Part shown: positions 1 through 8,280 of the stretch, in pieces | Layout: each line of letters starts with the position of its first letter | Numbering within the stretch: the stretch's first letter is position 1 | Assembly (NCBI RefSeq): GCF_009765865.1 | Contig: NZ_LMUQ01000053.1 | Span: 1 to 42,931, forward strand | Direction of reading: 5' to 3' | Length of the DNA stretch: 42,931 nt | Origin: Acidisoma sp. L85 | GTDB lineage: Bacteria > Pseudomonadota > Alphaproteobacteria > Acetobacterales > Acetobacteraceae | Program-made: the position numbers and the translations under genes | The notes under the pieces: generated by a model | What the model was told of the DNA's origin: nothing | Database searches by the model: none | The model's input: the letters and a program-made list of their open reading frames with translations, nothing else

Positions 1-92
1 CCACCCGCTACGACCGCTGCGCACACACCTTCTTCTCCGCCATCTGCATCGCAGCCAGTGTCACCTTCTATCTCAAAGAATGAGTCCTGACC
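1..92 (+). mobile_element. Right end of an IS5-family insertion sequence
   Basis: This covers the transposase tail and the presumed right inverted repeat (GAGTCCTGACCC at about 82-93). The other end is outside the window, so target duplication and exact length cannot be checked. The element abuts the tail of a nickel/cobalt permease reading frame, which suggests that it disrupted that gene. Confidence 0.6.
3..83 (+). CDS. IS5-family transposase, C-terminal end (cut by window start)
   Basis: The first 26 codons read through TRYDRCAHTFFSAICIAA and stop at a TGA. This is the characteristic C-terminus of IS5-family (IS427/IS1031-like) transposases, whose DDE catalytic domain would lie upstream of the window. 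It would catalyse cut-and-paste movement of its own element. Whether the full gene is intact cannot be seen. The sequence just after the stop (GAGTCCTGACCCTAG) has the look of the terminal inverted repeat of such elements, and host coding sequence resumes within about ten bases. Confidence 0.8.
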   Translation, partial: TRYDRCAHTFFSAICIAASVTFYLKE

Positions 93-257
93 CTAGATCT
101 TAAAGGCAAGTTCTGGAATGGCATATTTGCACTCAACACGAACTTCAGCATGATAGGGTATCTGACGATCGCAGTCTTCGTCGCGAGCTGGGTTTTGGCT
201 GTGGTAATATATCGAATTCGTGGGTATGATCGGATCGGGGGCCGGATAAACTTATGA
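93..257 (+). pseudogene. Nickel/cobalt transporter (NiCoT/HoxN family), C-terminal fragment
   Basis: Directly after the IS5 end an open frame of 54 codons ends in TGA. It reads LDLKGKFWNGI, then a hydrophobic helix (GYLTIAVFVASWVLAVV) and a basic tail. NiCoT permeases (HoxN, NixA, HupN) end with a similar FW-containing loop, a final transmembrane helix and a short basic tail. The rest of the protein is missing, so it cannot transport metal. The family call rests on a short match and is moderate. The likely cause of the truncation is the adjoining IS5 insertion. Confidence 0.55.
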
Positions 258-379
258 CTTCCGACCGGTTCAAGGTCCTCGCTGCCCACGCGGGACCCAA
301 AACTACCCATTATTGCAGTGTGCGGGGCTAGGTTCGACTTGCCTTCGCACCCGCGCAACGATCAAATTGAGGTTTCGTG

Positions 380-1450
380 ATGTCGCACCATTTCGACACA
401 CCAAGCGCGCTTGAAGATCCGCGCATAAATGTTTGTGATATGTATCTGTTCTCTGGCCAGCCCGGCACCACGGTGATGGCTATGACGGTAAACCCTGACG
501 CCGGGCTCTCGGCGCCGAGCAGCTTCCGCGAAGAGGGGCTGTATGCCTTTCGGATCGATCTCAATGATGATGGAAGAGAGGAGGTTGTGTTTAAGGTTCG
601 ATTCGGCGCTCTTCATCATCCGAATGGAGACGAACATCGGCACGAACAGTCCTTCGAAGTTCGGCGTGCGACCGGATTGGGACCTCTAATGGGATTAGAG
701 GGTGAACTTATTGCCACGGGTAGCACGGGTGTTGTAGTCGAGGGCGCTGGCGGCGTCCGCTTCCTCGCTGGCTTGGCCCCTGACCTATTTGCCGGCGATG
801 CCGTTGCGCTTGGGAGCTTTCGTAAGGCCTTGTACAGTGACCACAGATACGATCGCTCTGTATTCCTTAACGCCAGAAACTTCTTTGCTAGACGAAACGT
901 GACAGCAATCGTGCTCGAGGTCCCAAATTCTCTCATCGGCGAGGGCCGTATTGCTGCCTGGGCAACGGCTTCGCTTTACGGCCACGCACCTGAAGTCCAG
1001 GTGTCGCGATGGGGCCTGCCGCTGATCACGAATTTTTACATGCCAGACGCCGAGATGAAGGAACGGTTCAACCGGGCCATGCCAACCGACGATCAGACAA
1101 CGTTCATTGCGCGGATTGCTGAAGTAACGGAAGAGATTCTTTCGCTGGGGGGCGCGTCCGAACAGTCGGCCGTCTACGTGAAGCAGCTGATCGCGCGCCT
1201 GTTCCCGACGATGTTGCCCTACGAGATAGGCACACTCGCACGTTTTGACGTAACCACCTTTAATGGAAGAGCGCTGACTGACGACGCGATGGATGTTATT
1301 CTGTCCCTTGCAACGAATAGCCATCTTACAGATGGCGTAGCGCCTGACCCAACGCGAACAAGGGCGCACTTCCCGTATTTCGGGGAACCTTATTCTTCAT
1401 TTGAGCAAGCTGAATTGGCTCCTGCGCGACCTAAACGGACGCTTACCTAA
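380..1450 (+). CDS. DUF4331 family protein
   Basis: A 356-residue protein beginning MSHHFDTPSALEDPRINVCD, the standard opening of DUF4331 proteins (usual form SHHxD...DPR.N..D.Y.F). The N-terminal third carries GTTVMAMTVNPDAG, then acidic strands and a segment typical of this beta-rich family. No signal peptide or membrane segment is visible. Function is unknown. An upstream in-frame GTG overlaps the ATG by one codon, but the GAGG at about 369-372 is better spaced for the ATG at 380. The gene stands alone between the permease fragment and a convergent msrBA pair, and appears intact. Confidence 0.88.
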   Translation: MSHHFDTPSALEDPRINVCDMYLFSGQPGTTVMAMTVNPDAGLSAPSSFREEGLYAFRIDLNDDGREEVVFKVRFGALHHPNGDEHRHEQSFEVRRATGLGPLMGLEGELIATGSTGVVVEGAGGVRFLAGLAPDLFAGDAVALGSFRKALYSDHRYDRSVFLNARNFFARRNVTAIVLEVPNSLIGEGRIAAWATASLYGHAPEVQVSRWGLPLITNFYMPDAEMKERFNRAMPTDDQTTFIARIAEVTEEILSLGGASEQSAVYVKQLIARLFPTMLPYEIGTLARFDVTTFNGRALTDDAMDVILSLATNSHLTDGVAPDPTRTRAHFPYFGEPYSSFEQAELAPARPKRTLT

Positions 1451-1767
1451 ACGCGCCGTTCGCGCGCCGTGGCGTCCTAAGGCTAGTCCCTCCAGTTTGC
1501 CCTTTCTGGGATCGCAAATCGATGTAATCTTTCCACGTGGTTTGTCAACAAGCGCCAACAGGCTCGGGGACCCGCGTGAGTGGCACCCCGAGCACCAGTG
1601 CTGAGGGAAAAGCAGCATTCGATTCCGCCTGCCGAGCTCGTCGAGTGTGACGGGGGGCGCAGAATGCCTGAGCATCGATCGAATATGGAACAAGGAGTTT
1701 AGGTGCCCTTCGCCCGATGATGCCATGGGTCATAATCCTACCCCGGGTTGCGGTGTTGTCGATGGCG
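1451..1767. other. Intergenic region, convergent gene ends
   Basis: About 317 bases between the stop of the DUF4331 gene and the stop of msrA. Open frames here are short and match nothing recognisable. No clear terminator hairpin with a T-run was found. Confidence 0.5.
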
Positions 1768-2283
1768 TCACGCCGCCGCGTGTCGGTGGGCAAGCTTCCA
1801 CCCCGGCCGGACGAAGTGGCATGAATAGCCGTGCGGGATCCGCTCCAGATAATCTTGGTGCTCCGGCTCGGCCTCCCAGAAGTCGCCCGCTTCGGTGACC
1901 TCGGTCACGACCTTCCCCGGCCAGAGACCTGACGCATCGACATCAGCGATCGTTTCCTCGGCAATCCGCTTCTGGTCGCAGTTCGCGTAGAAGATAGCTG
2001 AGCGGTAGCTTACGCCGCGGTCGTTACCCTGACGGTTCAGGGTCGACGGATCGTGGATTTGGAAATATAACTCAAGGAGTTCCCGAAAGCTCACCTTTTC
2101 TGGAAGGAAGGTGATCTCAATCGCTTCGGCGTGCGTGCCGTGGTTTCGATATGTTGCGTTCCTGACGTCGCCACCCGTATAACCGACTCGGGTCGAGACG
2201 ACGCCAGGCAATCGCCGAATGAGTTGCTGCATTCCCCAGAAGCAGCCACCGGCGAGAATGGCGCATTCAAACGTTGCAGTCAT
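1768..2283 (-). CDS. msrA: Peptide methionine sulfoxide reductase MsrA
   Basis: A 171-residue protein with the MsrA signature GGCFWGMQ near the N-terminus, where Cys is the catalytic nucleophile that reduces the S-epimer of methionine sulfoxide. It also has [13 protein letters not shown] and YRSAIFY, all typical of MsrA. The C-terminus lacks an obvious pair of resolving cysteines, so recycling may differ from E. coli MsrA. The ATG at 2283 was chosen because AGGACG lies about seven bases upstream and the family homology starts there; a longer in-frame extension has no homology. It sits ten bases after msrB, and its ribosome-binding site overlaps the msrB stop, so the two form one operon for repairing oxidised protein methionine. 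Confidence 0.93.
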   Translation of the reverse strand: MTATFECAILAGGCFWGMQQLIRRLPGVVSTRVGYTGGDVRNATYRNHGTHAEAIEITFLPEKVSFRELLELYFQIHDPSTLNRQGNDRGVSYRSAIFYANCDQKRIAEETIADVDASGLWPGKVVTEVTEAGDFWEAEPEHQDYLERIPHGYSCHFVRPGWKLAHRHAAA

Positions 2284-2293
2284 GCTGGGCGTC

Positions 2294-2737
2294 CTATGCC
2301 GAGAAAAGTTTCTTAAAGTCCTCATACCCTTCATGCTCCAACCGATCGCGGTGCACAAAGCGAAGGGAGGCGGAGTTCATGCAGTACCTCAGCCCTCCCT
2401 GATCTCTTGGGCCATCCGGGAAGATGTGGCCGAGGTGACTGTTTCCATGCTTAGAACGGACCTCGGTACGGGTCATGCCATGGGTGCTGTCAACCTTTTC
2501 GACGATGTTTGCCCCATCGATGGGCCTGGTGAAGCTCGGTCAGCCTGTGCCGCTGTCAAATTTGTCGAGGGAAGCAAAAAGAGGTTCGCCGGAGACGACG
2601 TCGACGTAAAGACCAGGCTCTTTGTTGTCCCAGTACTCATTGGCGAAAGCCCGTTCGGTTCCATCCGTCTGTGTTACGCGGAACTGTTCAGGGGTCAGCC
2701 GAGACAGGGCTTCCGGACTCCTGTGGTAAGTTTTCAT
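2294..2737 (-). pseudogene. msrB: Peptide methionine-R-sulfoxide reductase MsrB, interrupted by an in-frame TGA
   Basis: The frame from the ATG at 2737 (AGGA ribosome-binding site) reads a typical MsrB start ([17 protein letters not shown]) through DKFDSGTG. It then meets TGA at 2542-2540 and continues in the same frame as [27 protein letters not shown] and the catalytic GGLRYCMNS to a TAG at 2294. The stop occupies the Trp of the conserved GTGWPSF motif, a one-base change from TGG. Total length would be 147 codons, normal for MsrB. It is the non-zinc type: the CxxC pairs of zinc MsrBs are replaced ([17 protein letters not shown]). The active-site Cys is intact and distant, so the TGA is not a selenocysteine site. 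It is the first gene of the msrBA operon. Confidence 0.9.
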
Positions 2738-2890
2738 ATGCGAATCCTAATAGGCGTTGGAGGAAGGGAGGCTGTGCGCTTTCGTCCAATAAAAGACGGC
2801 TATGCAGCCCAGGCAACTGAACCAAATGCGGCATCTCCATTTATGCGCCCCCACGCAAAAGTAGGAAAGGCGGCGGGGCAGGGGACGCTG

Positions 2891-3463
2891 TCAATACAGT
2901 TCCTTGAGTACGTCGGCCGAATACCGTTTGAGTTTTGAGAACTGACCACGACGGACTTTGATGGGCCATTCTGGGTCTACGAGCATACCGCGGCCAATGG
3001 CGAACAGATCAAAGTCGTCGCGCTCCATGGCTTGCAGTAGGTCATCGAGGCCGCGAACCTCTCCAACATCGCCAAGTAGCAAAGACTCAACGTGGTCGCT
3101 GGTTATGCCGACAGAGCCGACGGAGATAGCAGGTTTTCCCGACAGGCGTTTTGCCCAAGCCGCGAGGTTGTGTTCGCTTCCAAACTCAGTCTCCCAAAAG
3201 CGACGCTGAGAGCAATGAAAAGCATCGACTCCGGCATCGACTAGCGGACGCAGAAAGCTCTCCATCTCCTCGGGGCCTTCAAACAGTTTCGCGCTGAAGT
3301 CCTGTTGCTTCCACTGCGAAAGGCGCAACGATATCGGAAAGTCGGGTCCAATCCTGCCACGGATTTCTCTGACGGTCTCGGCCGCAAAGCGAACGCGATT
3401 TTCCATAGGGCCACCGTAGTCATCGGTGCGGCGGTTCGTCGCTTTCCAAAAACACTGATCGAA
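2891..3463 (-). pseudogene. Old Yellow Enzyme-type NADH:flavin oxidoreductase, N-terminally truncated
   Basis: The frame can be followed from FDQCFWKATNRRTDDYGG, the classic OYE motif, through ENRVRFAAETVREIR, ISLRLSQWK, GVDAFHCSQ, AISVGSVG and FAIGRGMLVDPEWP to the stop at 2891. These are the C-terminal strands of the FMN-binding TIM barrel. About the first 150-180 residues, including part of the FMN and substrate site, are missing. Upstream of about 3463 the frame no longer resembles OYE and runs into DNA leading to an IS6 transposase. The gene is therefore a remnant, probably cut by that insertion. Confidence 0.85.
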
Positions 3464-4164
3464 CGGTTTTGTCAGAAGTCGCGCCAGAAGGATGGTTTGC
3501 GGGGAGTGGCTGACGCCGTAACATCGTAGGCGAGGGACTGGGAAGCCGGGGCTGGCGGGATGAACTGCGTGTACTGTGGCTCGAAGGCGGTGACGGAGCG
3601 GCGGGAGATCACAGCGCGAGGCTACCGGCGGTTCCGCTGCCGGGACTGCGGGCGGCAGTTCAACGAGCGCAGCAATGGCGTCCTGAACCGGACCTGCCTG
3701 CCAAGCGACATCATCGCTTCGTCGTGTTCTGCCGGTTGCGCTATCGGCTGACCCTGCGGGATCTGAGTGAGATCATGGTGCTACGCGGGATCGAAGTCAG
3801 CCATGAGGCTATCCGCGACTGGGAGGCAAAGCTGCTGCCGGTCATGGGCGACGCGCTGCGCAAACGGCGTCACGGAACCCGGCGCGGAGCCGGGATCAGC
3901 TGGTATATCGACGAGACGCACCTGAAAGTTCGCGGCCGGTGGTGCTACCTCTACCGGGTGATCGACCGGGACGGAAACCTGATCGACGGGATGCTGACCG
4001 AGCATCGTGATATGCAGGCGGCCAAGGCCTTCTTCCGCTCGGCGCGGGCGACCATGGGCTTTCGACCGGACCGGGTCACGACAGACGGTCACGGCTCCTA
4101 CCCCAGAGCGATCCGCACCGTGCTGGGCAAGACCGTGCGGCACCGGACCAGTGCCTACCTGAAC
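3464..4164 (+). mobile_element. IS6-family insertion sequence, truncated
   Basis: OYE homology ends at about 3463. About 100 bases of non-coding DNA then lead into an IS6-type transposase frame. The element loses its 3' part at about 4164, inside the catalytic domain, so its right end is absent here. The left boundary is inferred from where OYE homology stops; no matching inverted repeat could be paired with it. Confidence 0.6.
3560..4164 (+). pseudogene. IS6-family transposase, frameshifted and lacking its C-terminus
   Basis: It starts MNCVYCGSKAVTERR with a zinc ribbon (Cys 3, 6, 27 and 30). At about 3717 one base is missing: the text should read IIAFVVFCRLRYRL but runs out of frame. It resumes at about 3724 with FCRLRYRLTLRDLSEI. 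The catalytic part shows the first Asp (WYIDETHLKVRGRW) and the second (TTDGHGSYPRAI) and continues to HRTSAYLN. The expected next block with the catalytic Glu (NRLEQDHRGIK in relatives) is replaced by unrelated sequence after 4164. A C-terminal piece of the same kind of transposase lies about 440 bases away on the other strand. Confidence 0.85.
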
Positions 4165-4606
4165 ATTATCGATATGATGCAGTCTGGTGGCGTGATCAGG
4201 CTCTTCCTGAAACAAGGTGATCGTCCACAACGGTTTTAAACCGCTGCGACCCGGCAACCGCAATCGCTATCACTGCGTGACACGAGTTTTCACTCACTTG
4301 GCCCTGCCGATCATGCCAATGTGGCCTGATCACGCGCCGCCTCTTTGCGAGGTTTGATCATGAGCCACCGCGAAGAAGGCGGCCGGACAATGTTGCGAGC
4401 CGAAAAACGAGCGTCGTGGCACTACGGCTGGGGCTGAGAGGGCTGCACATATGCCACTGGACGGATAACGGAACTCCATAGGAGCTTGGGCATTGCTCAG
4501 CCGCTCTGGTTAACGTTTCCTGCTCTTCACAAATTTCAACCATAAGAGGTTCTTCCGGAACCGGGGACCTAGCGAGCCTGCCTTCCCGCAAGCCGTAGCG
4601 AATGGG
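4165..4606. other. Spacer between two inverted IS6 transposase pieces
   Basis: No gene is recognisable in this 440-base stretch. It contains an exact 12-base inverted repeat, GCGTGATCAGGC at about 4191-4202 and GCCTGATCACGC at about 4327-4338. It also has a short hairpin, GGTTC-TTCCG-GAACC, near 4550. It may hold the end of another element, but no transposase frame was found. Confidence 0.4.
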
Positions 4607-4737
4607 TCAAGGACGGATGTTTCCGCTCTCGACCTGATTGTGACGGCGACGAGGGCGAAGAAGATTGCGGAGTTCGCCGTGTTCTCTACAGAAGCGCTCG
4701 GCGGCATCATGGCTTTTGAAGCCTCGCATACACAGGG
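4607..4737 (-). pseudogene. IS6-family transposase, C-terminal fragment (opposite orientation)
   Basis: On the minus strand the frame reads CMRGFKSHDAAERFC, then REHGELRNLLRPRRRHNQ, and stops at TGA (4609-4607). This is the C-terminal end of the same IS6 subgroup whose N-terminal and middle part lies at 3560-4164 on the plus strand. Upstream of TGTATG the homology ends abruptly near the 3' end of the regulator gene. About 15 residues carrying the catalytic Glu are missing between the two pieces. They represent either two partial copies or one copy split by an inversion. Confidence 0.8.
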
Positions 4738-4759
4738 ATTGGGCTCAGTCGGTCAATCT

Positions 4760-7705
4760 TCAGGGCGTGTATTTCTTGACTGGGCCGCCTGCGGGCGGCA
4801 GTGTTTCGAGCAGAGCCCCCGCAGCGCGCAGGTCCGCGGTGCCGAAGCCCTCTGTGAACCGCTCGTAGACGTGGGCTAGACATTGTCGCGCGTCGGCCGG
4901 TCGGTTCTGCTTTATTCTCAAGCTTGCGAGACTCGTTGCGGTTCGCAGTTCCCAGGACAAGGCGTTTTGCTGCCTAGCCAGCTCGAGCGCCCCTTCAAAG
5001 CATTCCTCGGCCGCTACAACCGAGCCGTCTCCGGTCTGAAGGAGCAACAGTTCGCCCTTTGCCCGCATAAGCTCGGCAAGATACCAGCGCTGGCCACCCA
5101 GGTCCGCTCTTGCGAGCGCCTCGTCTATCGTTACAAGCGCGGCGCTAAGCTGTCCTAGTCCGGCATAGCCTTCCGCCAACGCACCCAGGGATTCCGGGAA
5201 GAACATCGTCCAGCCGGTTTGTTCACATAGATCGAAAGCTGCGCGCAGCAGGCGTGAACCCTTGTCGAACTCGCGGCGTTTGATCAGCAGCTTGCCCTCC
5301 ATGTAGTGCGATACGACTTTCCAAAAAGCCGCATTTACGTTGGTGGCGAATTCGTTCAGGCGCGCAACCTTCTGCTCTGCGGCGGGCAGGTCGTCCGTCA
5401 TCAGCGCAACTGGAAAAGCAGCGATGTGTGTGACCCAGCAGATCGAGAGTTTGTGACCGTTAGCTTCCGCTTCTTCGTAGCTCACAGCTGCTTGGTCAAT
5501 CGCCTGATCAACAAATCCCTGTAGCCAGAGCACTCGTGCTCTCATCGCTCGGGCCATTATCCGGTGGTCGTACAGGGACAAGAACGTGCGTTCATGTTGC
5601 TTCGGCGCTGCATGGTGTTCGATAACGCGTTCCAAGTGCCGCTGCGCTTCGCGTAGATTACCTGTATCGTGCAGCGCAATGCCCAAAAGTCGCTCGCCCA
5701 AGACGACGGCAGTCGGGTCGCCGCTGCGATACGCGACACTGGCGAAATGTTCCGCTGCATGGAGCGCCTTGAGACTATCACCATTGATCGAGTCCGTGAG
5801 ACATTGGCCCCAAAGGGACCCCAACTGAGCCCCAGTGTCCTGCAAGTTCGTGGCAATTTCGAGCGCCCTGGCAAACGCCGTTCTGTGTCGTTTGATAGCT
5901 CTCATCGTGATCAAAGAAGCTATCCCGAACGCGAGAAGGAGCTGTAACAACATCGGGGCCATCAGGCTCGCTTCCAGATGGGGGCTTTCCAAACTGCGTT
6001 CGGCGTATTTGCCGAACTCGACCAGTAAATCAAGATACAGCCAGAACGAGGCATATGCCGCGGTAAGAACAATGCCGATCTCCGGTTTTCCGGCTGGTGA
6101 AAAGGACCAATCAAGCGCCGCCCGGATATTGTCGATCTCTAGGGAAAGGCGCGCCATACCTTCGGTAGCAGCCCGCCCCGACGCTCCTGCATCAAGTCTA
6201 CCGAAGATCGGGGGCAACGAACTGGGCGAACTGGGCGCGACCAGATCTCGAAAGTATTCGGCGTGGCGCTGCGCCACCTGTTGGGTTTCACCGCCTTCAG
6301 TGAGTTTTGCAAGTGCATAAACTCGAGTGGTCTCGAGCATCCGCCACCGGCCGGCGTCCGCCGATCCGTCCTGTGTCACTAGCGACTTGGCAACGAGGTT
6401 TGCAACGCCGTCTAAGACGGCATACGAGTCACCGTCGGGGTCGCTCATGACAGCTGTCGCCGCATCAAGTGTGAACCCGGCGGGGAAGATAGCCAGGCGA
6501 CGCAGAAGGCGTTTTTCCATCATAGGCAGAAGTTCGTAGCTCCAGTCGAGCGTTGCACGGAGCGTCTGGTGACGAGGCAGTGCCGTTCGGCCGCCGTTTG
6601 TCAGCAGGCCGAAACGATCGTTAAGATGCGTCTCTACCTCTCGCAGCCCGAGCGTGGCAGTGCGCGCGGCCGCAAACTCTATCGCGAGCGGAATCCCGTC
6701 GAGGCGCCGACAGATTGCTGCGACCACGGGCAGGTTCGGCGCATCCGCCGAAAAAGTGGAGTCCAGCGCCATCGCTCTACTAATGAAGAACTGAACTGCA
6801 CTATGTTTGAGGATGTCGTCAGGCCGGTCTTGATTCTGAGGTGGCACGTCGAGCGGTGGAATTCGATAGACGCACTCGCCGGGAATCCCCAGCACCTCTC
6901 GGCTGGTTGCTAGAATTGTCACGTGCGAACATAAACGCACAATTGTGTCCACTAGAACTGCTGCCGCATCGACTAAATGCTCGCAATTGTCCAGAACGAG
7001 AAGGAGTCTCTTATCCCCGATGGCTCGAGCTACGGACTCAGAAGAGATCGCGTCGCCGCCTAGCTTCAGGCCAAGGGCGGCGGCGGCGACGGACGGCACT
7101 AGGCCCGCGTCTGACAGGGAACCCAGCTCGACGAGCCGGGCATCGCCCCCGAAACTGGGAAACAGGTCGCGGGCAACCTGTAGCGCGAGCACTGTCTTGC
7201 CTATACCACCGGGCCCGGTCAGGGTGACAGCCCGAAAAGCGGTCAGCCGATCCCGCAGACGGTGTATGGCGGCGGCTCGGCCGATAAGGTCGGACAATGC
7301 CGCTGGAAAATTGGTCGCGAACGGCGGCGTCGGCACCTGCATCGCCTCGCGAAGAATCGGTCTTGGCTCGGGAGCCTCCAGAAGTGGTGTCCAGTCACCG
7401 AGTAGTTGGTAGCCACGACCAGGCGATGTCTTCAGCATGATGCGATCGGCGCCAAGCGCCTTGCGAATTGCCCATATATGGACTTGAAGTGTGCTCTCCT
7501 CGACGACCGCCCCAGCCCACACGCGCGCCATTATCTGGTCTTTGGTGACGAGCTCGCCGGCAGACTGAAGAAGTACTTCGACGATTTCGAATGCGCGACT
7601 GCCAATCGGGACAACAACTTCGCGCCAACGGAGCTCTCGTCGACCCAGGTCGATTTCCCATTCGCCAGACCGATACACTGCTCGCCCGTCCGACCCGCTT
7701 CCCAT
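4760..7705 (-). CDS. Winged-helix / NB-ARC ATPase / TPR transcriptional regulator (AfsR/LuxR-like)
   Basis: A 981-residue protein in three parts. Residues about 15-105 form an OmpR/PhoB-type winged helix (EWEIDLGRRELRW, GELVTKDQIMARVWAG, VHIWAIRKALG, GRGYQLLG). Residues about 135-420 are an STAND/NB-ARC ATPase with Walker A GPGGIGKT (about 164-171), Walker B LLLVLDNCEHL (about 234-244) and a sensor segment ILATSREVLGI. The remainder is helical with TPR-like repeats. Such proteins are signal-dependent activators in which the TPRs sense a ligand or partner and ATP controls oligomerisation. The ATG at 7705 was chosen over an upstream TTG because GGAGGGGG precedes it. It is monocistronic, with no receiver domain and no partner gene adjacent. 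Its target is unknown. Confidence 0.88.
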   Translation of the reverse strand: MGSGSDGRAVYRSGEWEIDLGRRELRWREVVVPIGSRAFEIVEVLLQSAGELVTKDQIMARVWAGAVVEESTLQVHIWAIRKALGADRIMLKTSPGRGYQLLGDWTPLLEAPEPRPILREAMQVPTPPFATNFPAALSDLIGRAAAIHRLRDRLTAFRAVTLTGPGGIGKTVLALQVARDLFPSFGGDARLVELGSLSDAGLVPSVAAAALGLKLGGDAISSESVARAIGDKRLLLVLDNCEHLVDAAAVLVDTIVRLCSHVTILATSREVLGIPGECVYRIPPLDVPPQNQDRPDDILKHSAVQFFISRAMALDSTFSADAPNLPVVAAICRRLDGIPLAIEFAAARTATLGLREVETHLNDRFGLLTNGGRTALPRHQTLRATLDWSYELLPMMEKRLLRRLAIFPAGFTLDAATAVMSDPDGDSYAVLDGVANLVAKSLVTQDGSADAGRWRMLETTRVYALAKLTEGGETQQVAQRHAEYFRDLVAPSSPSSLPPIFGRLDAGASGRAATEGMARLSLEIDNIRAALDWSFSPAGKPEIGIVLTAAYASFWLYLDLLVEFGKYAERSLESPHLEASLMAPMLLQLLLAFGIASLITMRAIKRHRTAFARALEIATNLQDTGAQLGSLWGQCLTDSINGDSLKALHAAEHFASVAYRSGDPTAVVLGERLLGIALHDTGNLREAQRHLERVIEHHAAPKQHERTFLSLYDHRIMARAMRARVLWLQGFVDQAIDQAAVSYEEAEANGHKLSICWVTHIAAFPVALMTDDLPAAEQKVARLNEFATNVNAAFWKVVSHYMEGKLLIKRREFDKGSRLLRAAFDLCEQTGWTMFFPESLGALAEGYAGLGQLSAALVTIDEALARADLGGQRWYLAELMRAKGELLLLQTGDGSVVAAEECFEGALELARQQNALSWELRTATSLASLRIKQNRPADARQCLAHVYERFTEGFGTADLRAAGALLETLPPAGGPVKKYTP

Positions 7706-8060
7706 GCCCCCTCCAGCCGCAGTCTTCCCGACCAAGACGGCGGTTAAGATCTTTTAAGACATTTTAAGAGCTGGCCCAAGGGATAATGCGCTTTCGCGGG
7801 GTGAGATGGCCATTTGTACGCGTTCTTCTCAGGCATTTGCGATTTGGCGGGCGTTGCTTGCCGCAGTCGGCAAGAGACCGTCCTCACAGGCGTACTTAAC
7901 GCTGCTCTGGTGCAAAATGCTCGAGCCGCCGGGCGTCTATTGGCGTGCTGAACGTTGAAGGTTCCGCCCCGCGCCTTGTCGACGACGCGTCCGACCATCA
8001 TGCCTCGGGTGCGCCGCCATGTTCCGAAGTTCAAGAAGCCCTGGCGGCTGTTCGCCGGAG
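7706..8060. other. Non-coding or decayed region upstream of the STAND regulator
   Basis: No supported gene. The regulator promoter should lie here, since the gene reads leftward from 7705. Near 7745-7775 the sequence is AT-richer, with a repeated TTTTAAGA (CTTTTAAGACATTTTAAGA), a possible operator or promoter element. Confidence 0.35.
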
Positions 8061-8280
8061 CGACCGGCCAGCCTGGAGGATCGACGAGATATATCAAGAT
8101 CCGGGGAAAGGGTTTTGTCTCTATCGCCGGTTGACCGGACAGGCACGACGATCAACTGCTGGCTGATCGCCAGCAAAGCGATCAAAAGCCACTAATGCGC
8201 TTGCAGACAGTCACCATGGACGGCCATGTCCGCGTCTCACCGCACAGTGCGCGAGTTAAAGGCCAATCAATCCCGTTTCT
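8061..8280 (+). pseudogene. Decayed IS6-family transposase remnant
   Basis: Several out-of-frame pieces match IS6 transposase motifs in the right order. WRIDE, then (after a shift) YIKIRGKG, correspond to the usual W-R-V-D-E-T-Y-x-K-x-R-G-K block at about 8074-8116. QTVTMDGH, then (after another shift) ASHRTVRELKAN, correspond to the usual TVTIDG...SHRAVRE block at about 8207-8270. At least two frameshifts and a deletion separate them. It belongs to a different IS6 subgroup from the copy at 3560. Confidence 0.6.

Noticed and set aside
2540-2542. Selenocysteine codon in msrB
   Set aside because: The TGA is at the conserved Trp, not at the catalytic Cys, which is present downstream in RYCMNS. 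No selenocysteine insertion hairpin was evident.
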